A DNA stretch of 64,000 nt, taken from Bromus sterilis (lineage: Eukaryota; Streptophyta; Magnoliopsida; Poales; Poaceae). The notes beneath the pieces were generated by a model, which was not told where the DNA came from, searched no databases, and was given only the letters and a program-made list of their open reading frames with translations. A program made the translations under genes and the position numbers. The stretch covers positions 217,651,501-217,715,500 of the forward strand of contig OX465596.1 of the NCBI GenBank assembly GCA_950022295.1, in the 5' to 3' direction. Positions 21,563-33,817 of this stretch are shown here, piece by piece; the stretch's first letter is position 1, and the number at the start of each line of letters is the position of its first letter.

Positions 21563-24500
21563 TGTGACGCCCCCAAAATCAATCCGTGTACAGTAATCAT
21601 ACACGCAAGGTACACGATCGAGATCAGGGACTCACGGTGAGATATCACAACACAACTCTACAAATAAAATAATACAAGCTGTTTAATACAAGCCAAGGGC
21701 CACGAGGGCTCGAATACAACAGCTCGAGAGCACAAAGTCAGCGGAAGCAATAGTATCTGAGTACAGACACAAAGATACAAGGTTGCCTTAAGAAGGCTAG
21801 CACAAATATCAACAATGATCGAAAAGGCAAGGCCTCCTGCCTGGGAACCTCCAAACTACTCCTGGTCAAAGGGGAACTCGATGTCGTAGAAGGCGTCGGG
21901 GATCTTCATGTTGCGGTAGTCGGCATCGGGGATCTCCTGCTCCTGGACTCCAAAGCTCCAACGTCGACTGCAGCGGCCGATCAGGCAAAACAGTAAAGGA
22001 AATAAAGCAGGTGAGTATCTAGTATACCCGCGAGTCTTACGTCCGCTACTAAGCATTATGCATTTGTATCAACGGAAAGGGGAGGCTGTATATAGTGGAC
22101 TACAAGATAGAAATCAGAATAAGGATAAGAAGCTAGGCCTATCGAAGACTAGCATCTTCCGACGATGTCTTGCAGCATGAGGTAAGAATCAGCCAACAGT
22201 TCATATAAAGCATAAAGTAACAACGAAGCATAAGTTGCTGCAACATTGTATAATATAAGTTGTAATGATTAACAACAATAATAATGCCTCCGAGTTCACC
22301 TCCTCGACATCCCCGCGAGGAAGAAAACCCGGAACCATACAGTTTAATAGTAATAGTTTCTAGTGGTAAGATCCAGCTTCAGCATAAAGCGTCCTGTTAC
22401 CGTGGACACGGCTATTCGAATAGATTAAACTCCCTGCAGGGGTGCACTACTGTTCAGCCTGCATGCTCGGATCTCCAGGGTGGCGTGAACCTTGTTAGGG
22501 AACGCCCCACCGAGGCTATCCGACACGACGCAGCCCATCCTAGGCTCAACAGAGAGGCCATCCGCCGGACTATATCCTATGCGCCAAGGGGTCTAGGTCC
22601 CTCACCCTTGCACGCTCCTGCACGGTGCGAGTCTGGCCGGTGAAGCAAAAGCAAATCCAAACACACCTGCTGCAGCAAATAAGACAAGACCACTTCCCGG
22701 CGATCAGGACGCAGTACTGCTGACGTCTGAAGAGCTTTCGGACGAACTACGACGCGGAGGGCCCACACCGTAATCCCACGTGTAGGTAGTGCGAACAGAC
22801 CAACGGGCCTCTCAAGTCATCCGCCGAACCATTTAGCATTTTAATTAACCTGCGTGACAACCGTTATCGTTGCCTCGACTTAACCGACCCGCGGTCAACG
22901 ACAGCAGTCAGGACCACCAGTACATCGGTGCCTGCCCTGTCGTCCCACCAAGTCACTGCGGTTACCAACAAGGTGAACCGTCTCCTTACCTTGTCTCGCG
23001 TGTGCTCTTGGTAGAGCTCGACTTTCGTGGTTTGGTAACTCTCGCGAGATACGAGCAGGGGCCAAGCACGCCAGTAACGTCGGTCGTACCCTCCCTGTCG
23101 TTCCCGACGATATACCGCTCGCGGGCACCGTTGGGTCGCCCGACTTTCTTACCTTTAAGGACAACCGCTGTCCAGGACCCTATGGCGGCAAGACAAAGTC
23201 AGCCTCGAGTGGAGTACAAGGATTACTCCTTGATAGCTCACACTTGAGGTGACTAGGCATAACCCAGATAGGGGCCTTTGGCGGTGTCTGCTTTGTACCG
23301 TACCTGTGCAGTTGTATATATGGTATCCGTGTTCACTCCCCTGAGTGATCACGGCCCGCTATCTAGTCCTAGCTAACAATGCGCAGGGTTCACTGCTGAA
23401 TAATGCATAATAATAATAGGCAGCATAGGATAAAAGAGGTACATCAAGGGGCGACAAAAACAGGCTATGCAATTGTATAGGATTGTAACGTAGCAGCAGC
23501 AGTAACAATGCCTAGTGCAAGAAATGTACGGAAAGATAGGTGATATCTGGGGAAGAGAATGGCTCTGCTTGCCTGCAAGCTCGACGGTAGGGGTCGGGTC
23601 GTCGACGAAGTAGTCGTACCCGACAGCAGTGTAGTCGGCGGTAGCAGCGGGGTCTACCGAAGATTAAGGGGGGCGGAGGAAACAGTAAATACACAGCAAT
23701 AATAAACAAACAGATGCATGACATGACAGATGAAATGTTATCGGTATTCTAACACAGTGCAATGCACGTTGTTCGGAACGGAAATTCATCTGAGGATGAA
23801 CTACCGGCTCCGGATGATTACCGGACAGGGTGTCCGGAGGGGGAAGGTATCTTGCCGGAGGTGTCGTGGACATCCGAAAAACGTATGGGTGGGGGTATCC
23901 GAGTTAGTTGAACTATTCTGAACAACTTTCTTGTTCAGAATAAATTCATCCGGGTACTTTAACAGTACCGGACAAATCATCGGACAGACGGTCCGGAGGG
24001 GGGGGAATGTCGATGTTCGGTGTGTTAGGGGGGTGGGGTAGACATACGGATAGCGTATATGTATTAGTTATATTATTCTGATCAATTTTGGTATATAAAA
24101 TATTTTCATCGGAGTTACGATTATTTTGTTATGATTTTCTAACGTTTAAATCACTTTATACAATTTTAGAATTTCTTTTATTAATCAAATAAACATTATC
24201 TAGAATAGTATTGTTGAATGGTCAACCCTGACAAAGGGGACCCACCAGTCAGCCTCACATGGCTAATAACACATTTAATTACATTTAATTATCCACTGGA
24301 CCCACATGTAAGTCACACATATTATAATTAGTCATTTTAATAAATTCATAAAAGGGCAGGGCCCACATTTCATAGACACAAATGCTTAACAGGGGGTTAT
24401 TCACTGTTTAATTAAATGGGGGTTATGCTAACCGGGATTAGACTCTAATTAATCTAAGGCCGACCCCACATGTCATAGGGCTAGCCAGGGGGGTTAGGGG

Positions 24501-26114
24501 ACCTAATGCCCACGTCGGCAGCACGCCGGGGTTGCTCCGGCGAGCACAGTGAGGGCGGCGGCGCCCGGAAAACGGCCATGCCACCATTCGGCCCCCGGTT
24601 TGGTGCTACGGGACGCCCTCGGCGCGGCGCGTCGAACGGGGCCAACGGCTGGAGGTAAGGGTGGCCGGAGGCACGTCGCCAACGACAAGCGGCGGCGGCC
24701 GGAGCTGGGTACAGTGCTCATGGTGATTACGACGACGGCGCGAGCTCGGGATGGGGGAAAAGGACCGGGGGCTCACCCAGAAGGCGTAGGGGTTGGCAGC
24801 TGGCTCGGGGAAGGCTCGTGGCGGCCGGAATCGCACCGCAACCTCGCCGGCGACGAGGAAGAAGATGACGACGAGGCGCTTGCTGTAGAGGTCCTTGGCT
24901 CAATTCCTCCCGTGAGTCGACGAAGACGACGACGGCGAGTTCACTGGACATCTCTGACGGGCAAGGGGGGCTCGTTGGCCGCGCCGGTGACGACGGTGAG
25001 TCCATGGCTGCGCAGGCGAGTTCGGTCCAGAGAGAGGGGGAAGGGGAAAAATGGAGGGGCGGCGGATCTGCGGGCTAGGGTTGCGTTGGGGGAGGGCCCT
25101 GGGGTGCCTCGGGGTCTTATCCCCCCCACCGGCAAGCCGCCGATGGGCGCCACGGCGTTCCCACGGCGAAGCAGCCGGGGGATGGCCGACACGCATGTCG
25201 TGAACAGGGAAGAGGAGGGTGAGGGGCCGGGGTGGGCTAGGTGGGTTGGGCCCATGGGGTGGGGGGGAAAGGATGGGCCGGGGTAGTTTAGGTCTTACCT
25301 TCTTGTTTCTTTTGTATTTATTTTATTCTTTCTATTTTATTTTGTGTTTTCTATTTGTTTAGTCACATTTGAATTTTGTAAAATATGAGACTTGCTCCAA
25401 TATTTATATTATAATTTAATATGCTGCCACAAAAAGTTTGGTACAAAAATAAAATCCTTTAGACCTTTAAATTATTTAATATGAGGTAAAAGCTATTATT
25501 TTGCTACTGTTTTTATTTATCTACATTATTAAAACATTACCATAAAACCCTAATTCACTTTTATTATGTCCTACTGATTATTAGGCATTTTATAAAATTG
25601 TTTCCATAATTTTTAGTTCATTTAAAATTCCCACTTGTTTATTTTATTCCATGGCAATTTAACAATTCGCAACTATTGTTTTTATTTTAAATATTATTCC
25701 TTTATATTACTATACCATTTTTAATAAAACAACCATTGCTATATTATCATGGCTTAAGATTGTTAGGCATTTTATAAATAGATTCCATTATTTTGGTTCA
25801 ACTAAGATTTCCATTTTTATATTAACTTTCAAAAAATTTTTTGATGACACCACAAGATTGTTTTCACAATCAACATAGACCTGTGATTATTCTAATGACT
25901 AAGGGTGACTTGGTTTAACCATGATCATGTTGATTGACTGGCATCCACAATTTTTGGAGCAAGATTTACAATCAACATTTATTTGAAAATTTTCTCAGGG
26001 TTGGAATTTCAATGAGCTGTGATCAAAGGTGTTCAAGGCTTGATCATCATCAGTAATGATCACTAACAGTGGAATCACTGTAGTGATTACTGTACTGGAT
26101 CTGAGGGTGTTACA
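21563..26114 (-). repeat. 3' LTR of element D
   Basis: 4,552 bp, TGTGACGCCC…GGGTGTTACA. It contains the GCGGAAG hairpin motif (21741-21768), the triple-palindrome module (22391-22448), the GC-rich island (24500-25290) and an AT-rich end. A plus-strand GTG-start ORF of 245 residues (24549-25286) crosses the GC-rich island. It is antisense to the element and low in complexity, so I do not call it a gene. Confidence 0.88.
22391..22448 (-). promoter_or_regulatory. Triple-palindrome LTR module, copy 3
   Basis: CCGTGGACACGG, CTATTCGAATAG and CCCTGCAGGGG, all intact, ending at GTGCAC. This is the cleanest copy in the window. Confidence 0.75.
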
Positions 26115-26129
26115 AATCCCCACCACTAC
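26115..26129 (-). other. Polypurine tract of element D
   Basis: On the minus strand GTAGTGGTGGGGATT directly abuts the LTR start TGTAACACC, the expected place for the plus-strand DNA primer. Confidence 0.65.
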
Positions 26130-26133
26130 AAAG

Positions 26134-26152
26134 AATTCTCGTCCCGAGAATT
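26134..26152 (-). other. GGA-loop hairpin beside the PPT, element D
   Basis: A perfect 8 bp stem AATTCTCG/CGAGAATT around TCC (GGA on the transcript strand). Element T has the same structure with stem AATCTCG/CGAGATT at 45141-45157. Confidence 0.65.
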
Positions 26153-27719
26153 AAAAGTAGTGTAAGGGGTAGAGTTTCGGTCTCGCCTCTTAACAAATCC
26201 TCTGGCTCTTGTTGTCCTACTCGAAGAATTTAATCCTTCATGTTGAGGTCTTCATCTCTTGGCATCGGTGCATCTCGATGAGTTTTCATCCTTTCCTCGG
26301 GGCTTCATCGCACTTACGAACAGGTTAGGGGGGACACTTGAGGGGGGGGGTCAAATCGGTACCAGGTTAATCAACCGAGATGGTCCAAGTGAATGGGGTA
26401 CAAAGTATGTCACGAGTTACACTCAGGGAGATACATCGAGATAAACAAGAGAAGGCATGAGACGTTTTCAAGCGGATAGGCATGCATTCGATGCCGATGA
26501 CGGATGATGAAAGGGGCCAAGAACATCAGGTATAAGCACGATATCGGGCCGAATATCGCAAGGTAGATGACAAGAGTCAGGTTTCGATCCTGTGGAACTG
26601 TGGGTTATGAGCCCACAGGGGGTGGTGACATTTTATTCGATCACGACGCAAGGTTTTTCAAAGAATAGCATGTCAACAATTTTGGCAACAACGTCGATAC
26701 CAAGGTCGAGGGACAATGAGAACCATTTTCCTGCTCGTTAAAACGAGGCAGACCAATTGGCAAAGTTCTTTTCCATAGGTGGTTATTTAAATGTCATCGT
26801 CAATAGTAACAGGTTGTATGGACAACGTAGTACACCGAAGTGTTTACACCAGCAGGGAATTATCGCTGCTCGGATAATTTATATCACAAGAAAGGTTAAA
26901 TAGACCAATGGAAGGGAAAACGTGGTTGTCTGATCAAATAGACCAACGGAAAGGTAAGTGTCATTATCTGATCAACAGACCAATGGACGGGAAAAAGTGA
27001 TGATACACAAGGATCACGTGTATAACCTTCCCAAGGGAAAGCAGAGCACGATATATATGATCAAGTTGGATTGGCACGGAGACAAGGGAGGTTGTCGATG
27101 ATAACACTAATCATAGAGGGGCATGGAGGGTATTTCACACGATGAATCCAATTGACACATGGAATAAGCCATGTAAGAATAGTCGGATAGTAATCCACAA
27201 AAAGGTCGGATGGTTCGCAAAGGATCCGATGTGAGTATGGGCACTCAACCAGAAGGGGAATGAATGCCAAGGCATCGGGTGACAGAAGCACCGGAATAAC
27301 TTGATGCTTAAGTACAAGGTAATTGCGATTTCCATATCGGGAGGTGGATGCAATTATCCACACGGACTTATCGGTGGCATGGGATTGCAAAGGCGATGAA
27401 CACGTAGGATCTCGGGAATTCATCGGAGAGTAATCGTCGAAATCTTCAGGTGGATCAGGCGATCATCGAGAATGCAGAGCTCTCCGGGAGGAAGGAGGTA
27501 CGTGAACCTAAGTCAGAGTTATTAAAACTTTACCAGCAAGGATAAGAGAGCAGAGTCCCAGAGCATAGGTAAGGAGAAAAGGATCCTAATACCATAGATA
27601 TCACACGTAGTGACATCGATGTGGGCCCGTAAGCCAAACATTAAGTTAGCAAAGTAGTTATGCAAAGTCTAGACTCAACTTCGACCGAGGAGTGGTTAGG
27701 GGCTTCCTACAGGCAGTCG

Positions 27720-27731
27720 GCTCTGATACCA
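27720..27731 (-). other. Primer binding site, tRNA-iMet, element D
   Basis: Minus strand TGGTATCAGAGC, complementary to the initiator-Met tRNA 3' end, three bases from the LTR edge at 27735. Confidence 0.88.
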
Positions 27732-27734
27732 ACT

Positions 27735-30700
27735 TGTGACGCCCCCAAAATCAATCCGTGTACAGTAATCATACACAAAAGGTACACGATCGAGATCAGG
27801 ACTCACGGTGAGATATCACAACACAACTCTACAAATAAAATAATACAAGCTGTTTAATACAAGCCAAGGGCCACGAGGGCTCGAATACAACAGCTCGAGA
27901 GCACAAAGTCAGCGGAAGCAATAGTATCTGAGTACAGACACAAAGATACAAGGTTGCCTTAAGAAGGCTAGCACAAATATCAACAATGATCGAAAAGGCA
28001 AGGCCTCCTGCCTGGGAACCTCCAAACTACTCCTGGTCAAAGGGGAAGTCGATGTCGTAGAAGGCGTCGGGGATCTTCATGTTGCGGTAGTCGGCATCGG
28101 GGATCTCCTGCTCCTGGACTCCAAAGCTCCAACGTCGACTGCAGCGGCCGATCAGGCAAAACAGTAAAGGAAATAAAGCAGGTGAGTATCTAGTATACCC
28201 GCGAGTCTTACGTCCGCTACTAAGCATTATGCATTTGTATCAACGGAAAGGGGAGGCTGTATATAGTGGACTACAAGATAGAAATCAGAATAAGGATAAG
28301 AAGCTAGGCCTATCGAAGACTAGCATCTTCCGACGATGTCTTGCAGCATGAGGTAAGAATCAGCCAACAGTTCATATAAAGCATAAAGTAACAACGAAGT
28401 AGAAGTTGCTGCAACATTGTATAATATAAGTTGTAATGATTAAAAATAATAATAATGCCTCCGAGTCCACCTCCTCGACATCCCCGCGAGGAAGAAAACC
28501 CGGAACCATACAGTTTAATAGTAATAGTTTCTAGTGGTAAGATCCAGCTTCAGCATAAAGCGTCCTGTTACCGTGGACACGGCTATTCGAATAGATTAAA
28601 CTACCTGCAGGGGTGCACTACTGTTCATCCTGCACGCTCGGATCTCCAGGGTGGCGTGAACCTTGTTAGGGAACGCCCCACCGAGGCTATCCGACACGAC
28701 GCAGCCCATCCTAGGCTCAACAGAGAGGCCATCCGCCGGACTATATCCTATGCGCCAAGGGGTCTAGGTCCCTCACCCTTGCACGCTCCTGCACGGTGCG
28801 AGTCTGGCCGGTGAAGCAAAAGCAAATCCAAACACACCTGCTGCAGCAAATAAGACAAGACCACTTCCCGGCGATCAGGACGCAGTACTGCTGACGTCTG
28901 AAGAGCTTTCGGACGAACTACGACGCGGAGGGCCCACACCGTAATCCCACGTGTAGGTAGTGCGAACAGACCAACGGGCCTCTCAAGTCATCCGCCGAAC
29001 CATTTAGCATTTTAATTAACCTGCGTGACAACCGTTATCGTTGCCTCGACTTAACCGACCCGCGGTCAACGACAGCAGTCAGGACCACCAGTACATCGGT
29101 GCCTGCCCTGTCGTCCCACCAAGTCACTGCGGTTACCAACAAGGTGAACCGTCTCCTTACCTTGTCTCGCGTGTGCTCTTGGTAGAGCTCGACTTTCGTG
29201 GTTTGGTAACTCTCGCGAGATACGAGAAGGGGCCAAGCACGCCAGTAACGTCGGTCGTACCCTCCCTGTCGTTCCCGACGATATACCGCTCGCGGGCACC
29301 GTTGGGTCGCCCGACTTTCTTACCTTTAAGGACAACCGCTGTCCAGGACCCTATGGCGGCAAGACAAAGTCAGCCTCGAGTGGAGTACAAGGATTACTCC
29401 TTGATAGCTCACACTTGAGGTGACTAGGCATAACCCAGATAGGGGCCTTTGGCGGTGTCTGCTTTGTACCGTACCTGTGCAGTTGTATATATGGTATCCG
29501 TGTTCACTCCCCTGAGTGATCACGACCCGCTATCTAGTCCTAGCTAACAATGCGCAGGGTTCACTGCTGAATAATGCATAATAATAATAGGCAGCATAGG
29601 ATAAAAGAGGTACATCAAGGGGCGACAAAAACAGGCTATGCAATTGTATAGGATTGTAACGTAGCAGCAGCAGTAACAATGCCTAGTGCAAGAAATGTAC
29701 GGAAAGATAGGTGATATCTGGGGAAGAGAATGGCTCTGCTTGCCTGCAAGCTCGACGGTAGGGGTCGGGTCGTCGACGAAGTAGTCGTACCCGGCAGCAG
29801 TGTAGTCGGCGGTAGCAGCGGGGTCTACCGAAGATTAAGGGGGGCGGAGGAAACAGTAAATACACAGCAATAATAAACAAATAGATGCATGACATGACAG
29901 ATGAAATGTTATCGGTATTCTAACGCAGTGCAATGCACGTTGTTCGGAACGGAAATTCATATGAGGATGAACTACCGGCTCCGGATGATTACCGGACAGG
30001 GTGTCCGGAGGGGGAAGGTATCTTGCCGGAGGTGTCGTGGACATCCGACAAACGTATGGGTGGGGGTATCCGAGTTAGTTGAACTATTCTGAACAACTTT
30101 CTTGTTCAGAATAAATTCATCCGGTTACTTTAACAGTACCGGACAAATCATCGGACAGACGGTCCGGAGGGGGGGGAATGTCGATGTTCGGTGTGTTAGG
30201 GGGGTGGGGTAGACATACGGATAGCGTATCTGTATTTGTTATATTATTCTGATCAATTTTGGTATATAAAATATTTTCATCGGAGTTACGATTATTTTGT
30301 TATGATTTTCTAAAGTTTAAATCACTTTATACAATTTTAGAATTTCTTTTATTAATCAAATAAACATTATCTAGAATAGTATTGTTGACTGGTCAACCCT
30401 GACAAAGGGGACCCACCAGTCAGCCTCACATGGCTAATAACACATTTAATTACATTTAATTATCCACTGGACCCACATGTAAGTCACACATATTATAATT
30501 AGTCATTTTAATAAATTCATAAAAGGGCAGGGCCCACATGTCATAGACACAAATGCTTAACAGGGGGTTATTCACTGTTTAATTAAATGGGGGTTATGCT
30601 AACCGGGATTAGACTCTAATTAATCTAGGGCCGACCCCACATGTCATAGGGCTAGCCAGGGGGGTTAGGGGACCTAATGCCCACGTCGGCAGCACGCCGG

Positions 30701-32180
30701 GGTTGCTCCGGCGAGCACAGTGAGGGCGGCGGCGCCCGGAAAACGGCGCACAGGCCACCATTCGGCCCCCGGTTTGGTGCTACGGGACGCCCTCGGCGCG
30801 GCGCGTCGAACGGGGCCAACGGCTGGAGGTAAGGGTGGCCGGAGCCACGTCGCCAACGACGAGCGGCGGCGGCCGGAGCTGGGTACGGTGCTCATGGTGA
30901 TTACGACGACGACGCGAGCCCGTGATGGGGGAAAAGGACCGGGGGCTCACCCAGAAGGCGTAGGGGTTGGCAGCTGGCTCGGGGAAGGGTCGTGGCGGCC
31001 GGAATCGCACCGCAACCTCGCCGGCGACGAGGAAGAAGATGACGACGAGGCGCTTGCTGTAGAGGTCCTTGGCTCAATTCCTCCCGTGAGTCGACTAACA
31101 CGACGACGGCGAGTTCACTGGACATCTCTGACGGACAAGGGGGGCTCGTTGGCCGCGCCGGTGACGACGGCGAGTCCATGGTTGCGCGGGCGAGTTCGGT
31201 CCGGAGAGAGGGGGAAGGGGAAAAATGGAGGGGCGGCGGATCTGCGGGCTAGGGTTGCGTTGGGGGAGGGCCCTGGGGTGCCTCGGGGTCTTATCCCCCC
31301 CGCCGGCAAGCCGCCGATGGGCGCCACGGCGTTCCCACGGCGAGGCAGCCGGGGGATGGCCGACACGCATGTCGTGAACAGGGAAGAGGAGGGTGAGGGG
31401 CCGGGGTGGGCTAGGTGGGTTGGGCCCAGGGGGTGGGGGGAAAGGAAAATATGAGACTTGCTCCAATATTTATATTATAATTTAATATGCTGCCACAAAA
31501 AGTTTGGTACAAAAATAAAATCCTTTAGACCTTTAAATTATTTAATATGAGGTAAAAGCTATTATTTTGCTAATGTTTTTATTTATCTACATTATTAAAA
31601 CATTACCATAAAACCCTAATTCACTTTTATTATGGCCTATTGATTATTAGGCATTTTATAAAATTGTTTCCATAATTTTTAGTTCATTTAAAATTCCCAC
31701 TTGTTTATTTTATTCCATGGCAATTTAACAATTCCCAACTATTGTTTTTATTTTAAATATTATTCCTTTATATTACTATACCATTTTTAATAAAACAACC
31801 ATTGCTATATTATCATGGCTTAAGATTGTTAGGCATTTTATAAATAGATTCCATTATTTTGGTTCAACTAAGATTTCCATTTTTATATTAACTTTGAAAA
31901 TAATTTTTGATGACACCACAAGATTGTTTTCACAATCAACATAGACCTGTGATTATTCTAATGACTAAGGGTGACTTGGTTTAACCATGATCATGTTGAT
32001 TGACTGGCATCCACAATTTTTGGAGCAAGATTTACAATCAACATTTATTTGAAAATTTTATCAGGGTTGGAATTTCAATGAGATGTGATCAAAGGTGTTC
32101 AAGGCTTGATCATCATCAGTAATGATCACTAACAGTGGAATCACTGTAGTGATTACTGTACTGGATCTGAGGGTGTTACA
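27735..32180 (-). repeat. 5' LTR of element D
   Basis: 4,446 bp, nearly identical to 21563-26114 apart from the deletion of about 108 bp near 31444. It has its own triple-palindrome module (28562-28619), GCGGAAG hairpin motif (27913-27940) and GC-rich island (30670-31440). The antisense 244-residue ORF 30720-31454 mirrors the one in the other LTR simply because the LTRs are copies. Confidence 0.88.
28562..28619 (-). promoter_or_regulatory. Triple-palindrome LTR module, copy 4
   Basis: CCGTGGACACGG, CTATTCGAATAG and CCTGCAGG (one outer base differs from copy 3), ending at GTGCAC. Confidence 0.75.
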
Positions 32181-32185
32181 CCCAG

Positions 32186-32605
32186 CTCCTGGCCGCGCCA
32201 CCCACCCTCCTGGGGCGCACAGGCACCCCCTGCTAGCATCTCTTCTTCCTCTCTCTCTCTCTTTCACCCCGAAAACTCGTGTTCTTGCTCTGGTTTCGTG
32301 TTCTTGCTGTTATTGATCATGGAACTTCGATCTTCCTCTACAACCAATCATTTGAGCTGAAATTTGGGACAAATTTTCTCTGGTGTGGGACTCCCTCACC
32401 CCTCCAATTAGTGTTCTAGTTGGCGGCTTCATTAGTGAGTATTTAGTGGTTCTTGGTGCTGTTTAGTTGAGCTTAAATGTTTGTGTAGAAAATTATTTTT
32501 CAAGTTTTGTTGCTGGTTTGAGCCTTGGTAAAGTAAGTAGAATGTTTTGCCCAAACTAGTTTTGCTTAAATCCTCGTTTTTTGTGAATTGTTAAAAATTT
32601 CAGAA
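32186..32605 (+). other. Element C non-coding leader before the Athila ORF
   Basis: Resumes element C after element D. It contains a CT microsatellite (about 32246-32263) and a moderately AT-rich leader, and ends at the ATG at 32606. No ORF. Confidence 0.65.
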
Positions 32606-33817
32606 ATGGAGAGGCTAGGAAAGTTTCTTGGGAAGAAGAAGCCCGAGCGCTCTAGCCGTGTTACGCATTCCGCCGCTTCACCTTCGGCCACGAGGGTGAG
32701 CTATAATGAAGATATCGTACCCATGGAGATGTTGGACGCATCACCCGCAAGAGCTATGGCATTTCCATGCAAAGACTTCATGGAGGATGCCGACATACGA
32801 GAAGAGTTCTATGCTCTATGTGCCCATGCAGGTTTGACACGGCTCGTTACGAGCCGTGTACCACAGTACGAGACACTCACCGCTATTTTTGTTAACAGTT
32901 TCAGGTTTTATCCTGACAATGATACTGTGGTGTTTAGACTTTATGAAAGGTTGCTTACCATGCCTATGAGTACATTTTGTGAAGCTTTAGGTTTTCCAGG
33001 CTTGGTCGAGAAGAAGAAGAGGAAAAATGTCCAAACTGTTGCACTCAACACCCTCCTCGACTCGTTCTGTAACACTAAAGTGAGGGCATCCAACCGTCAG
33101 AAGATTTCCAACATTATGTTCCCTCACCTCAGGTATTTCTCCTATTATATTTCTAGAGGAGTGTTGGCTCGAGACAACACGAGCATCACTTCTACGCCTG
33201 ATACTGCTATCATGGAGAATGCCCTCTCAGGGAAGCACGAGTATCATGTGGGTTCGCTTATTGCGAAACGCCTTGCTACTAATAGTAACAAGGGGGACCT
33301 CTTTGGTGGCGTCTATGCCACACTTCTTTTGCAGTTTCTCCAAGGAGAACCGCGCCCAGATGATACAGTCTTTCCTTTTGTTAGCCTTGACTTGGCTACC
33401 ATGAAGAGGAATTTCTTTGTTACTAAGGCCTCTGACCGCTATGCACTTGATTATGTTTTGCGGTTTAAAGACGGTGTGGAACACGTTGTCCGTCTACCTG
33501 CACCACTTGTGTTTGATTTTTCTCGCAGGAACGGATTTCGTTTTTCAGTGGCCGAGTTTGATGAGATCACGGGGAGATACCCGTTTCACGACCCCACGGA
33601 GGGGGTCGAGCCAGACGAGGAGGAGCACGTGGTATATCCACCAGTTCAGAAGGAGACCGTCACCCCCTGGGGTGAAGGGTCTTACTCTGGATGGTGGGCG
33701 GGACCTTCCTCTTCCACGTGGGAGGATCCGAGGACTTCAGTGTACGCACTGGAGGGCTCATACAACCCGTGGGATTACCATTACCCCGGAGCTGCAGGCT
33801 CCGCAGGACCGCAGTAG
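32606..33817 (+). CDS. Athila ORF1-like additional protein of element C (403 aa)
   Basis: An intact reading frame downstream of gag-PR in an Athila-like element. The start is taken at the first ATG (CAGAAATGGAGAGG, 32606); an in-frame TTG lies 18 bases upstream. The body resembles the Athila ORF1 family seen in Arabidopsis and grasses. It has an N-terminal basic region (KFLGKKKPERSSR), the MAFPCKDFMEDADIREEFYALC block at about residues 49-70, FRFYPDNDTVVFRLYERLLTMP at about 97-118, and a conserved aromatic-rich middle (MFPHLRYFSYYISRGVLARDN). The C-terminal 70 residues are acidic, then Trp/Tyr/Gly-rich. I see no signal peptide, membrane segment or catalytic motif. The family's role is unknown. 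The frame is uninterrupted although gag and PR are broken. No searches were run, so the family call is by eye. Confidence 0.72.
   Translation: MERLGKFLGKKKPERSSRVTHSAASPSATRVSYNEDIVPMEMLDASPARAMAFPCKDFMEDADIREEFYALCAHAGLTRLVTSRVPQYETLTAIFVNSFRFYPDNDTVVFRLYERLLTMPMSTFCEALGFPGLVEKKKRKNVQTVALNTLLDSFCNTKVRASNRQKISNIMFPHLRYFSYYISRGVLARDNTSITSTPDTAIMENALSGKHEYHVGSLIAKRLATNSNKGDLFGGVYATLLLQFLQGEPRPDDTVFPFVSLDLATMKRNFFVTKASDRYALDYVLRFKDGVEHVVRLPAPLVFDFSRRNGFRFSVAEFDEITGRYPFHDPTEGVEPDEEEHVVYPPVQKETVTPWGEGSYSGWWAGPSSSTWEDPRTSVYALEGSYNPWDYHYPGAAGSAGPQ

Larger units (their letters stand above)
26115..27734 (-). other. Interior of element D, no recognisable coding sequence
   Basis: 1,620 bp between the LTRs. 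I see no gag, protease, RT, integrase or chromodomain motif on either strand. The longest sense ORF (27061-27423, 120 residues) has no recognisable domain. The last 75 bp before the PBS resemble element T's leader next to its PBS (CTAGACTCAACTTCGRCC). This supports descent from an element T-like ancestor by loss of the coding region. Confidence 0.75.
21563..32180 (-). mobile_element. Element D: full-length non-autonomous LTR retrotransposon
   Basis: A 10.6 kb insertion with two long LTRs (21563-26114 and 27735-32180) around a 1,620 bp interior. It has a perfect 5 bp TSD CCCAG (21558-21562 and 32181-32185), a tRNA-iMet PBS (27720-27731) and a PPT (26115-26129). The LTRs differ at about 50 positions by hand count (about 1.1%), plus one deletion of about 108 bp in the right LTR near 31444. 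At the commonly used 1.3e-8 substitutions per site per year, insertion was about 0.4 million years ago. It has no gag or pol, so it depended on proteins from elsewhere, most plausibly a tRNA-iMet-primed chromovirus like element T. Confidence 0.9.

Noticed and set aside
24549..25286. 245-residue plus-strand ORF, repeated as 30720-31454 in the other LTR
   Set aside because: Antisense to the element, GTG start, Gly/Arg/Glu-rich, in a GC-rich island with few chance stops. Its presence twice only reflects the LTR duplication.
27061..27423. 120-residue minus-strand ORF inside element D as a possible accessory gene
   Set aside because: Sense orientation, but no recognisable domain and no second copy to test conservation; too weak to call.
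27720..27731. tRNA-like strings (GCTCTGATACCA, also at 51116 and 60390)
   Set aside because: They are retrotransposon primer binding sites beside LTR ends, not tRNA genes; no cloverleaf surrounds them.
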